Shown in pieces: positions 25,731 to 32,354 of a stretch of 50,108 nt of DNA. Source of the stretch: an uncultured Candidatus Woesearchaeota archaeon (lineage in GTDB: Archaea > Nanobdellota > Nanobdellia > Woesearchaeales > 21-14-0-10-32-9); contig CAITEO010000031.1 in assembly GCA_903891505.1 (NCBI GenBank), forward strand, positions 1 through 50,108, read 5' to 3'. Every line of letters begins with the position of its first letter. The stretch's first letter is position 1. Under the pieces are notes generated by a model. The model made no database searches. It saw nothing but the letters and a program-made list of their open reading frames with translations, and had not been told where the DNA came from. Both the position numbers and the translations under genes were made by a program.

Positions 25731-26198
25731 ATGTTGTTAAAAAAAAATGGAGTTCGTAAGTATATAACTGAAATACCTGCGAATTATGTGGCAAAGCCTC
25801 TTAATCAAAAAAAAGTTGCGGAGCAAGAGAATGAGTCTAAAACTATTGAGCCTAATTTCATAAACGAACTCGTTGGAGATAATTGTGCAGGAGTTAAGTT
25901 GGAGAGGGGAGATGTGTATTTCTCAATTAAACAAAACAGAAATTTAGTGTACGGGGGCAGATTTACATTAGGGCCTGGATTTCGTAAAGATTGGATTGCT
26001 TGTTATGGCAAATTGATTGGACGAATACAATTAGACGATACCGAACTTAGTGGTACAGTGTATGGTCCAGATGGCGAGGAAGTTTTAGGTAAGATAATAA
26101 TAGATAAAGTAAGCAAGTTTGTGACAAGAGATAAAACTAAGTCTTTTGAAGTTCCGGGTTTAGGTTTATTTCTAAATGAGAATTATAGAAAAATGTAG
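25731..26198 (+). CDS. Unknown soluble protein, 155 residues
   Basis: No signal peptide or membrane helix. The first 50 residues are charged; the rest looks beta-rich with VYFSIKQNRNLVYGGRFTLG, DWIACYGKLIGRIQLDD and TVYGPDGEEVLGKIIID. The family is not recognised. A TATA box (TTTATATTT, 25701-25709) lies 26 bases before the ATG, so the gene has its own leaderless promoter and is separate from the upstream operon. Codon use is like that of neighbours. Confidence 0.6.
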   Translation: MLLKKNGVRKYITEIPANYVAKPLNQKKVAEQENESKTIEPNFINELVGDNCAGVKLERGDVYFSIKQNRNLVYGGRFTLGPGFRKDWIACYGKLIGRIQLDDTELSGTVYGPDGEEVLGKIIIDKVSKFVTRDKTKSFEVPGLGLFLNENYRKM

Positions 26199-26270
26199 TT
26201 TTGATTTTTTCAACATTTCTTCAATTAACTTTATAATATATTATTGATTTCTAGGAAGTTAGGTGACTTT

Positions 26271-26579
26271 ATGAAAGAACAAAAACATGAACACAAAGAA
26301 CATGAACACACAGCACAAGGGCATAAACACGATTGTGAGCACGGATGCGCGCATGACGAAGAAGACTTTGATATTGAAAAAGACTTCAACAAACTAGCTC
26401 TTGAAGAAGTTGTCTATGGCAACCAGCACGTTTTGAACATACTACTAGATATTCTAATAGAAAAAGGATTAATTAGTGAGCAGGAGTTCAAAGACAAGCT
26501 CGAAGAAATGATTGCTGCAAGCCAGGAACTTGATGAAGCAAGCAACGTCAACATTGAACTTCCTGAAGACGAAGAATAA
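26271..26579 (+). CDS. Small protein with His-rich metal-binding head
   Basis: 102 residues from ATG 26271; AGGTGA five bases upstream fixes this start over the in-frame ATG at 26244. The first 26 residues hold ten His plus Cys pairs (HEHKEHEHTAQGHKHDCEHG, then CAHDEED), a likely Zn, Ni or Co binding segment. The rest is an acidic helical domain (LALEEVVYGNQHVLNILLDI, then LIEKGLISEQEFKDKLEEM) ending in an Asp/Glu tail. It may be a metal chaperone or sink; no transporter or metalloenzyme lies nearby. The C-terminal helices recall the nitrile-hydratase/ScnC-like helix pair only weakly. Confidence 0.65.
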   Translation: MKEQKHEHKEHEHTAQGHKHDCEHGCAHDEEDFDIEKDFNKLALEEVVYGNQHVLNILLDILIEKGLISEQEFKDKLEEMIAASQELDEASNVNIELPEDEE

Positions 26580-26595
26580 GCATAAGTAAATTTAT

Positions 26596-26632
26596 TTATA
26601 TTTTTTCCTTTTTCTTTTATTATTTCTTATAG
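26596..26632 (+). terminator. Poly-T terminator after the His-rich protein gene
   Basis: T-runs (TATTTTTTCCTTTTTCTTTT) follow the stop by about 20 bases; no other element is seen between 26580 and 26697. Confidence 0.5.
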
Positions 26633-26697
26633 TTCTTTCATTTATTATTTCATTATTCAAATGCTGTTCAGCAAGCAGATATTAGTTATTATTTTCT

Positions 26698-27021
26698 CTA
26701 ATGAACAAAGTATTCTCCCACCACGGAAAATAGGATCATAAGTCCTATGAACATCGAAATAAACACAGGTATTGCTTTTTCTTTATTCCATATTATACTA
26801 ATTATTCCTGCAAAAAAAGAGGCTACGCCAGATAGTCCGACAAACAGCATAACTAAGAAAACAGGCAGATTATCGAGAGGCGTACTATTTGATATCGGGC
26901 CTTGAATTAGCATAATTATTCTTGCTATTATTAGTAGTATGAAGAACGCTATGATGAGATACACGGACCATTTTCCAAGTTTGGTTCTTGGAAAGATTAG
27001 ATTCCTGAACTTTCTGTCCAT
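26698..27021 (-). CDS. Small membrane protein with three helices
   Basis: 107 residues with a basic N-terminus (DRKFRNLIFPRTKLGKW) and hydrophobic helices at about 18-40, 53-77 and 83-105. No motif was recognised. It lies alone on the minus strand, divergent from the 89-residue protein gene. It is probably an inner-membrane protein of unknown role. Confidence 0.6.
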   Translation of the reverse strand: MDRKFRNLIFPRTKLGKWSVYLIIAFFILLIIARIIMLIQGPISNSTPLDNLPVFLVMLFVGLSGVASFFAGIISIIWNKEKAIPVFISMFIGLMILFSVVGEYFVH

Positions 27022-27180
27022 GCTATTTCTTTGATTGCGTGTTTAATAAAGTTTGTGCAAAACGAGTTCAAGAGAAAGAACAAAATTGGTCGAGCATTAG
27101 TTTGTTGAGTGCTGCAGGGCACACGCCACTAGTCAACTTCTCGCGTAGCAGATATAAATAAAAGATTGTTTTTTTTGTTC

Positions 27181-27450
27181 ATGTTCATCGAAATTGAAGG
27201 AAGGATACTAGACAAAAGAAAGTATGATAGAGAAGTTCTATTGATGAAGCGTTTACTTGAGTACGAGTTCAAAGAAGTCGTAAATAAGTACGCTCTTGAA
27301 CTTGACGATGAAAAAAACCACGAAGAAATTAAGAGCAGAAAAAGAAATCAGAGTGCTGTAATAAATCAGCACGATTTAACTTACGTTCACCCAGGAACGC
27401 TTCTTCGAATCAAACTTACTCTCGAGGAAGCGAAGTGGAGAGAGATATGA
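27181..27450 (+). CDS. Small basic/acidic protein, 89 residues, unknown
   Basis: MFIEIEGRILDKRKYDREVL begins a soluble helical protein that ends THPG-like LTYVHPGTLLRIKLTLEEAKW. The start ATG 27181 lies 25 bases after the TATA box ATATAAATA (27152-27160), so the upstream in-frame TTG at 27166 is rejected. No family was recognised. It precedes the structured leader of uS15 and ends 30 bases before that promoter. Confidence 0.6.
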   Translation: MFIEIEGRILDKRKYDREVLLMKRLLEYEFKEVVNKYALELDDEKNHEEIKSRKRNQSAVINQHDLTYVHPGTLLRIKLTLEEAKWREI

Positions 27451-27478
27451 ATATCTCACCCATGTGTTCCAACGAAAA

Positions 27479-27488
27479 CCTTTATAAA
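27479..27488 (+). promoter_or_regulatory. TATA box for the structured RNA/uS15 transcript
   Basis: CCTTTATAAAC lies just after the preceding gene. Transcription would start near 27507-27512, about 280 bases before the uS15 start, which is a very long leader for this genome, where most boxes sit 22-27 bases before the start codon. Confidence 0.6.
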
Positions 27489-27506
27489 CAAATCTCTATT
27501 CCAATG

Positions 27507-27775
27507 TATCATGGATAGATAGGTGAAAGCTCATCTATACCGGAGAAGAATCGTGAATCGATTCGTTCGAAACAATTTAACCATTGATTAATCAATTGTT
27601 GATTGATTTTTTCTCCGACCATTAAACAAAAAGTGTTCGAAACAAAACTATTTGTTTAGCACCACTCGCTCTGAACGTTAAATAATATGTGCAAACGAGC
27701 TTAGTACAAACACAGAGTTTATCGAGAGGCGAGTTGGGCGTTTACTAAACAAATAAACGATGCGAATGCTAAAAC
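27507..27775 (+). ncRNA. Candidate structured RNA: uS15 leader or separate ncRNA
   Basis: About 270 bases without coding potential that fold into nested helices. In the first domain ATGG (27511)...CCAT (27619) encloses ATAGAT/ATCTAT and CGGAGAA (27541)/TTCTCCG (27611); inside the latter are GAATCG-TGAAT-CGATTC and AACAATT/AATTGTT. In the second domain TATTTGTTTAG (27649) pairs with CTAAACAAATA (27745), enclosing CCACTCGC/GCGAGTTGG with one bulge and TCTG/CAGA. GTTCGAAACAA occurs in both parts (27565 and 27636). It is not recognised as RNase P RNA, SRP RNA or tRNA: their conserved cores are absent. It may control uS15 or be processed from its transcript. Confidence 0.5.
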
Positions 27776-27790
27776 ACGAGGCAAAAGAAA

Positions 27791-28249
27791 ATGGCAAGAA
27801 TGCATTCAAGAGCAAAAGGAAAATCAGGAAGTCATAAGCCTGTAAAGAAAGTCGTTCCAGGATGGGTAAAATACTCTCCGAAAGAAGTTGAACTTCTTGT
27901 CGTGAAGTATGCAAAGGAAGATATGAAGGCGAGCGTTATAGGTCTTCATTTAAGAGATCAGTACGGAATACCAAGCATAAAGCTTGTGACTGGAAAGAGT
28001 GTTTCTCAAATATTAAAAGAGAAGCATGTTGAGCCTGAACTGCCAGAAGATCTTATGGCGCTAATAAGAAAGTCTGTACTTTTAACGAAGCATATGGATG
28101 AGAACAAAAAAGATTTCTCAAGTAAAAGAGGTCTTTATTTAACTAACTCTAAGATACATAGACTAGTTAAGCATTACAAGGCGACAAATAAGCTTCCTTT
28201 AGATTGGACGTATAATCCAGAAAGATTCAAGATGTACGCGCAGCAGTAA
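27791..28249 (+). CDS. rps15: Ribosomal protein uS15, archaeal type
   Basis: 152 residues, the usual archaeal/eukaryotic length. It starts MARMHSRAKGKSGSHKPV with the archaeal N-terminal extension, and has the core KYSPKEVELLVVKYAKED, then YGIPSIKLVTGKSVSQIL and the S15 fold ending TNSKIHRLVKHYKATNKLPLDW. It binds 16S rRNA at the central domain in the small subunit. It is preceded by a long structured leader, in which repression by free S15 is known in bacteria by other structures; this is only an analogy. Confidence 0.98.
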   Translation: MARMHSRAKGKSGSHKPVKKVVPGWVKYSPKEVELLVVKYAKEDMKASVIGLHLRDQYGIPSIKLVTGKSVSQILKEKHVEPELPEDLMALIRKSVLLTKHMDENKKDFSSKRGLYLTNSKIHRLVKHYKATNKLPLDWTYNPERFKMYAQQ

Positions 28250-28255
28250 GTGCGC

Positions 28256-28270
28256 AACGTTTTTTTATTA
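28256..28270 (+). terminator. Poly-T terminator after the uS15 gene
   Basis: A TTTTTTTATT run lies 10 bases after the stop codon and before the left end of the IS element. Confidence 0.45.
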
Positions 28271-28421
28271 AATTTCTAAAAAGAATACCCTGGCCTTTAG
28301 GCCAGGTTGTAGTCTGGTGGTAACCAGTCGTAAGATTTTAGTTCTAGTAAATTAAAGAAATGCGTGGCGAGCGAAAATTTTTTGCGCCACGCACTAACCT
28401 CTTCAAGTTAGCGTGAGCTTT

Positions 28422-28440
28422 CGTCCGCCGGAGGCGGACG
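28422..28440 (+). promoter_or_regulatory. Hairpin that hides the ribosome site of tnpA
   Basis: CGTCCGCC-GGA-GGCGGACG is a perfect 8-bp stem with a 3-base loop directly before the GTG start (28442). The ribosome site GGAGG (28430-28434) lies partly in the loop and partly in the stem, seven bases before GTG. When folded it would block translation, as known for IS200 tnpA leaders in enterobacteria. Confidence 0.6.
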
Positions 28441-28441
28441 A

Positions 28442-28881
28442 GTGGAAATAACAAATTTTGCGCATGGAGTTGGACAAAATAGTTATCATCTGGTTTGGAA
28501 ACCAAAATATTCTTGGGACGTTTTCAAATTTCCCTGGGTGAGGAAGGATTGCGAAGCAATCCTTAACGAAGCCGGGCTTCGTTATAATATCAAAATTTAT
28601 GAACTTGAAGTTATGGAGGATCACGTCCATATTTTCGTCGAAATTCCTCCAACAATGAGTGTGAGTAAAGCTATGAACTTACTTAAAGGCTTTAGTGCTT
28701 ATAAAATTTTCCAGAAACAACCATGGTTACGCCAGTATTTTAGAAAGGCCATTTTTGGAGTCCAGGAAAATTTTTCCGAAGCGTCGGAAATGTTACAGCA
28801 GAAGCAATCAAAAATTATATTGCACAAAGCAATCGTGCCGAGAGAGAACAACAGTTACTCACAAGATACCCCGCCCTTTAG
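28442..28881 (+). pseudogene. tnpA: IS200-type TnpA (Y1 transposase), one-base frameshift
   Basis: The first frame (from GTG 28442) encodes about 103 residues with NSYHLVWKPKYSWDV, and the catalytic HUH motif DHVHIFVE. After YFRK (about 28740-28747) the family sequence continues only in the -1 frame: KGHFWSPGKFFRSVGNVTAE, then AIKNYIAQ with the catalytic Tyr, ending at TAG 28879-28881 inside the right-end hairpin. The break is in AGAAAGG; an AGAAAAGG run would restore RKGHFWSP, so loss of one A is the simplest cause. Slippage on TTTTT (28752-28756) is a less likely way to make the full protein. The total would be about 146 residues, normal for the family. Confidence 0.8.
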
Positions 28882-28900
28882 GGCGGGGAGCTTCATTTTT

Positions 28901-28963
28901 TTCCTATTATTTTCTGCGCTACGCGCAGCTACTTCTCGCCAAAGGCGAGTTTGTATGTAGGAA
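28901..28963. repeat. Double-hairpin element, copy 3 (next to the IS element)
   Basis: Hairpin A CTGCGC-TAC-GCGCAG (28914-28928), spacer CTACTT, hairpin B CTCGCC-AAA-GGCGAG (28935-28949). An outer stem TTCCTA (28901-28906) / TAGGAA (28958-28963) encloses them. It begins three bases after the IS right end and lies between that element and the 3' end of the nucleotidyltransferase gene. Confidence 0.7.
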
Positions 28964-29081
28964 CAGGAATGAGAAGAATGCTGTTTCATTATTAATATAT
29001 TTTTAATTAAGAGACTTGACGAAAATCAGAAGAGAAAATTAAGAGAAATAATCATTCAAGAAATAGTTATTAGAGATTTTT

Positions 29082-29882
29082 CTACAGACTCTTGATGTAT
29101 TTATCCATGGAGTCGACGAAGTGTTTTGCTTCGATGTAGAGTTTTTCGTACTCGGCGCCTTTTATTTCTTGGATTTGTCCCGTGCTTATTTTTTTGCTTA
29201 TTGCGTAGAATTTTCTCATTGTCCAAGGTAGTTTCTTGTTAAGTTTTTTTGTTTTTACAAGTTTTTGTTCAAGTAAATCCGCAACATGTTCAGGGCTTGG
29301 TGGAACTTCATTTATCGTCATTAGTGCTGCATGCGCTGAATCTATTACTGCCCAGTACAAATCTATTGTCGCGTCTAGTATTCGACGTTTTGAATATGCT
29401 AAACTTTTTGGTGCGCGGCTATAATATGCCCACATTGTTTCAAGGCTCGGTTTTATTCTTCCCTGTGCGAGTAATGCTTGAAGTGGATCGAAAAATCCTG
29501 TGTCTAGTAAAGCATAGCCGTCGCGCAGTATGTTGACTGCGATTGGATCTCCGACTTTCATGTATTCCCAGAATGTTGTGAATTTCATTGATGTTACATG
29601 GATTTTTGGCGATATTTTGAGCGCAGTTTTTTCAACGATGACTCTGTATGCTTGTACAAGTTCAGGGGATAGTCTCATTGAGACATCATCTACTATTAGA
29701 AGTATGTCTACGTCGTGTACTTCTTCATTTGATCTTGCTGCTGATCCGAAGAGGACTATTGCTTTTAGTAGTTCGTTTAGTTCTTTATGTATTTCTTTTG
29801 CGAACTTGTATGCAATATCTAAATTACCTGTAGAATATTGGCTTTTTGTTTGTGGTATTCTCTTATGTACACTAAAGTCCAC
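29082..29882 (-). CDS. Nucleotidyltransferase with C-terminal helical (HEPN-like) domain
   Basis: 266 residues from GTG 29882. The start is chosen because GAGGGG (29890-29895) is seven bases upstream and a TATA box (TTATATAAAC on the minus strand, 29921-29930) lies inside the longer frame that reaches 29954. The nucleotidyltransferase core is AIVLFGSAARSNEEVHDVDI, the GS(x)nDxD pattern, followed by KIHVTSMKFTTFW. The second half (about 140-266) is helical with SKRRILDATIDLYWAVIDSA, as in HEPN-type partner domains. Such fusions transfer a nucleotide to a small molecule or protein; some act as toxin-antitoxin modules. A CCCTG-TTATT-CAGGG hairpin lies between the TATA box and the start. Confidence 0.8.
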   Translation of the reverse strand: MDFSVHKRIPQTKSQYSTGNLDIAYKFAKEIHKELNELLKAIVLFGSAARSNEEVHDVDILLIVDDVSMRLSPELVQAYRVIVEKTALKISPKIHVTSMKFTTFWEYMKVGDPIAVNILRDGYALLDTGFFDPLQALLAQGRIKPSLETMWAYYSRAPKSLAYSKRRILDATIDLYWAVIDSAHAALMTINEVPPSPEHVADLLEQKLVKTKKLNKKLPWTMRKFYAISKKISTGQIQEIKGAEYEKLYIEAKHFVDSMDKYIKSL

Positions 29883-30019
29883 TATGTTTCCCCTCTTTTT
29901 GATTACCCTGTTATTCAGGGGTTTATATAATTTACCTATAAATTTAGGTTTCATAGTTTTATTATTGATTAACTGTTGCTGTTTGGTTACTTCTTTGGTT
30001 ACTTTATTTAGTTTTTCTG

Positions 30020-30109
30020 CTCTGCTCCTTTTTCTGCGCGTAGCGCAGCATTACTCGCCAAAGGCGAGATTGTAACAGTATTTTATTGTTTATTTTCTGC
30101 GGAGCAGAG
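30020..30109. repeat. Double-hairpin element, copy 4 (upstream of the nucleotidyltransferase gene)
   Basis: Hairpin A CTGCGC-GTA-GCGCAG (30034-30048), spacer CATTA, hairpin B CTCGCC-AAA-GGCGAG (30054-30068). The outer stem is a perfect 9 bp, CTCTGCTCC (30020-30028) / GGAGCAGAG (30101-30109), followed by TAGATAAA. Hairpin B is identical to copy 3. It lies between the 5' end of one minus-strand gene and the 3' end of the next (gap 29955-30163). Confidence 0.75.
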
Positions 30110-30163
30110 TAGATAAAAGAAATTTATTAGTAAAACAAAGTTTGTAAGTAAGTTAGAAAATAT

Positions 30164-32161
30164 CTATTCAAGCGGTATATCCGTCCAGGGTTTCCAGTCG
30201 TTTGATGGGGCGTACGCGCCTGCGATGAAGAATCCTGGTGCGTTGTATCCGAAGTGTTGTTCTCGCATGTTTTTGAATCTCATCTGTCTTGACACACCAT
30301 AAACTGGGCTATTAACGTAGGATAGAGTATCAAGCATCGCTGATGTTGGATTAAATGATCCTGGTTCAACTATCATATCTTTCATTCCAAGTTTTTCCAT
30401 TTGCGCGAGGAATTCTTTCATCGGAACATTTCCTTGGCCAGGTGTTAGGTGCTCGTCGTCAAATCCGAAGTTATCGCTTAGATGTACGTGTCCTACGTAT
30501 CCTCCTTTGACGAGTCGCTCTGTTTGACTTAGCATCCATTTCTGGAAATCTTTTTCGTTGAATTGACCTTTGTCATTTCTAAAGTGTTCTCTGAAATTAT
30601 TAAGGTGACCGATGTCAAGTGTTCCTTTGATGTGAGTTTTTGCAACTTCCATAGCGTCTTCTTTTGATATTGGTGTTTTCGATGTTGTCATAAGTAAGTT
30701 CGCCATTCTCTCACGTGAGGCTTTGATTACTTCTATGTATTCATCAGGGTGGCTTCCGTAGTTTTTTACACTCCAATTTTCTGGCGAGACATAGAGAGGA
30801 TCTTCAAGTCCGTATTTTGTTTTGTTTTTGTCGTATGTATCTTTTGCATATATTGCAGCTCGTGCTATTGTATCTGCTGCTTTTTCGAGGCCGTATTTCT
30901 GTGATGATTTGATATGTTCTATAGTTTCTTCTGCTTGCATTGCTTGAACATCTGCTGATGCGGATGACTCGTGTGTATATCTCATAGAATTTTCATAAGA
31001 AGAAATCGTTCTTTTGAATGCATCTTCCATTGTTTCATCGTCGCGTTTTCCTACATTTTTAGGTTGGAACTGTTTGAGTTTCCATTGTTCGTCTGGAGGA
31101 AGAGAGTCTTTGAGTTTTTTGTATAGGTTGTATTCTTCAAGAACTTTATCTCGTTGTCTCTTTTCCTCTTCATAACCTCTTGCGTGGTAAAGAGATGCGC
31201 CTTTTGCTTGAAGAACTTTGTTTTCAATTTCTATTATCGCAAACATTTCTTCAGGAGATCTCGCTGCTTGATTTTTGTGATTTTCGTTCCATTCATTTGT
31301 TTCTTTTACGAGGTCGTTCCATTTTAGTTTTTCAACTTTGAAATTTGTATTTTCTTTATCAAAGACAGGGACTCTGTTGAATAATTCTTTTGAAGTTGCG
31401 TCTTTTGAAATTTTGTTACCTTGAAGATCTATCCAATCATTTTCTTGTAGCACGTTTCCTTTAGAATCTTTTGTTCCGGCAAGACCATCATCTTTTGCTG
31501 TTTTAAATTTTGGCCTGAAAATTTCTCTATCTTTGCTAATTGAGCTAACTAAATCACCCGTTCTATCGTCTACTGCGTAGAGCGTTGCTTTTTCATCTTC
31601 GTTTTCATACGCTTCAAATTTTGCGCCTTCTCCAGACGAAAGCTGGCTTACTGGTCTTTGCCATTCATGTATGTGAAATGTGATTGCTCCGCCCTTTGTT
31701 GCTTCACCTGCGAATTGGATTGCTTTTTTTATTTCATTTAGAACATCAGCTCTTGCTTCTTCATTGAAGCCTCGTTGGCCAAAACCAGCAAGGCTGTTCG
31801 CGTGTACTGCTGCGTGTGTGCTTGTTTTCATCTCGTTTATTTTGAGAAGTTCACGCATGTCTTGTCTTTCTCTTGAGCCAAAACTTTCAGGTGTTGGCTG
31901 CTGACTATTTCCTTTGTGTTGGCCTAAAAATGAGAATTCTATTCTGCTTGTTCCTTCTCTTATTCTAGCTTTAAGCGATTCAAGAGTATTTCCCATAGGG
32001 TTTGTTGTTGTTCCAATATCTTTTGCAGTAAAATTCAGGGCGTCATCAGGGAGTATATTATCTCCATATTCATCTTGTGGTACAGTCTCAAGAGGGCCCT
32101 GATTTGTTGCGCCAGAGAGCTTATCCTGGTTAGAATAGTAATTAGTATTTGAAAACTGCAT
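30164..32161 (-). CDS. TIM-barrel (sugar isomerase/AP-endonuclease-2-like) protein with large insertion
   Basis: 665 residues, no signal peptide. The N-terminal part has THAAVHANSLAGFGQRGF, GAITFHIHEWQ; the C-terminal part has GTLDIGHLNNF, YVGHVHLSDNFGFDDEHLTPGQGNVPMKEF and MIVEPGSFNP, the metal-binding His/Asp/Glu pattern of the xylose-isomerase-like TIM barrel. Between them, about residues 190-430 form a charged helical insert (KRQRDKVLEEYNLYKKLKDS) not found in ordinary family members. The C-terminus carries a 40-residue tail (HFGYNAPGFFIAGAYAPS). The product may bind a divalent metal and a sugar or nucleic acid; its role is unknown. The ATG follows an AT-rich region with no clear ribosome site. 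Confidence 0.7.
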   Translation of the reverse strand: MQFSNTNYYSNQDKLSGATNQGPLETVPQDEYGDNILPDDALNFTAKDIGTTTNPMGNTLESLKARIREGTSRIEFSFLGQHKGNSQQPTPESFGSRERQDMRELLKINEMKTSTHAAVHANSLAGFGQRGFNEEARADVLNEIKKAIQFAGEATKGGAITFHIHEWQRPVSQLSSGEGAKFEAYENEDEKATLYAVDDRTGDLVSSISKDREIFRPKFKTAKDDGLAGTKDSKGNVLQENDWIDLQGNKISKDATSKELFNRVPVFDKENTNFKVEKLKWNDLVKETNEWNENHKNQAARSPEEMFAIIEIENKVLQAKGASLYHARGYEEEKRQRDKVLEEYNLYKKLKDSLPPDEQWKLKQFQPKNVGKRDDETMEDAFKRTISSYENSMRYTHESSASADVQAMQAEETIEHIKSSQKYGLEKAADTIARAAIYAKDTYDKNKTKYGLEDPLYVSPENWSVKNYGSHPDEYIEVIKASRERMANLLMTTSKTPISKEDAMEVAKTHIKGTLDIGHLNNFREHFRNDKGQFNEKDFQKWMLSQTERLVKGGYVGHVHLSDNFGFDDEHLTPGQGNVPMKEFLAQMEKLGMKDMIVEPGSFNPTSAMLDTLSYVNSPVYGVSRQMRFKNMREQHFGYNAPGFFIAGAYAPSNDWKPWTDIPLE

Positions 32162-32354
32162 GTGATTCCTCTTTTAACTAAATGCTAATTTGATGTATAT
32201 TGAATATTTAATTGTTTTCTCCTTTTTATCTTTTGTGTTTTTGGGAAAAAAATTCTCTCTTTCTAATTGAGGCATAAAGTTTATATATTGAATCGTGCAT
32301 GGTTGTCTTTATTGGTTTCCCAATTTAGATTTGTGGAAAAAGAGGATTGATTTC

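Larger units (their letters stand above)
28283..28898 (+). mobile_element. IS200-type insertion element with frameshifted tnpA
   Basis: About 615 bases. The left end has GAATACC and the hairpin CCTGGCC-TTTA-GGCCAGG (28289-28306); the right end has GATACC and the hairpin CCCCGCCC-TTTA-GGGCGGGG (28869-28888), then TTCATTTT. Both loops are TTTA, as at the window start. Inside are a hairpin ACCAG-type arm (CTGGT/ACCAG, 28314-28327), a GCGTGGCG/CGCCACGC stem (28362-28392) and the transposase gene; no tnpB accessory gene is present. Lack of terminal inverted repeats fits single-strand transposition of the family. The boundaries are approximate. Confidence 0.75.

Noticed and set aside
27555..27645. 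GTTCGAAAC motifs that resemble the T-loop of tRNA
   Set aside because: The flanking bases do not form a 5-bp T-stem and no acceptor or anticodon arm is present.
28283..28898. An IS605-type element with tnpB
   Set aside because: Only a tnpA-like gene fits in about 615 bases and no TnpB/RuvC-like frame is present in or beside it.
28442..28960. A 172-residue protein in the first frame through the IS element
   Set aside because: The C-terminal part after about residue 103 is out of frame; the real transposase continues in the -1 frame to TAG 28879-28881.
28695..29006. A plus-strand frame overlapping the end of the transposase
   Set aside because: It is a third frame across tnpA and the double-hairpin, with no recognised sequence or ribosome site.
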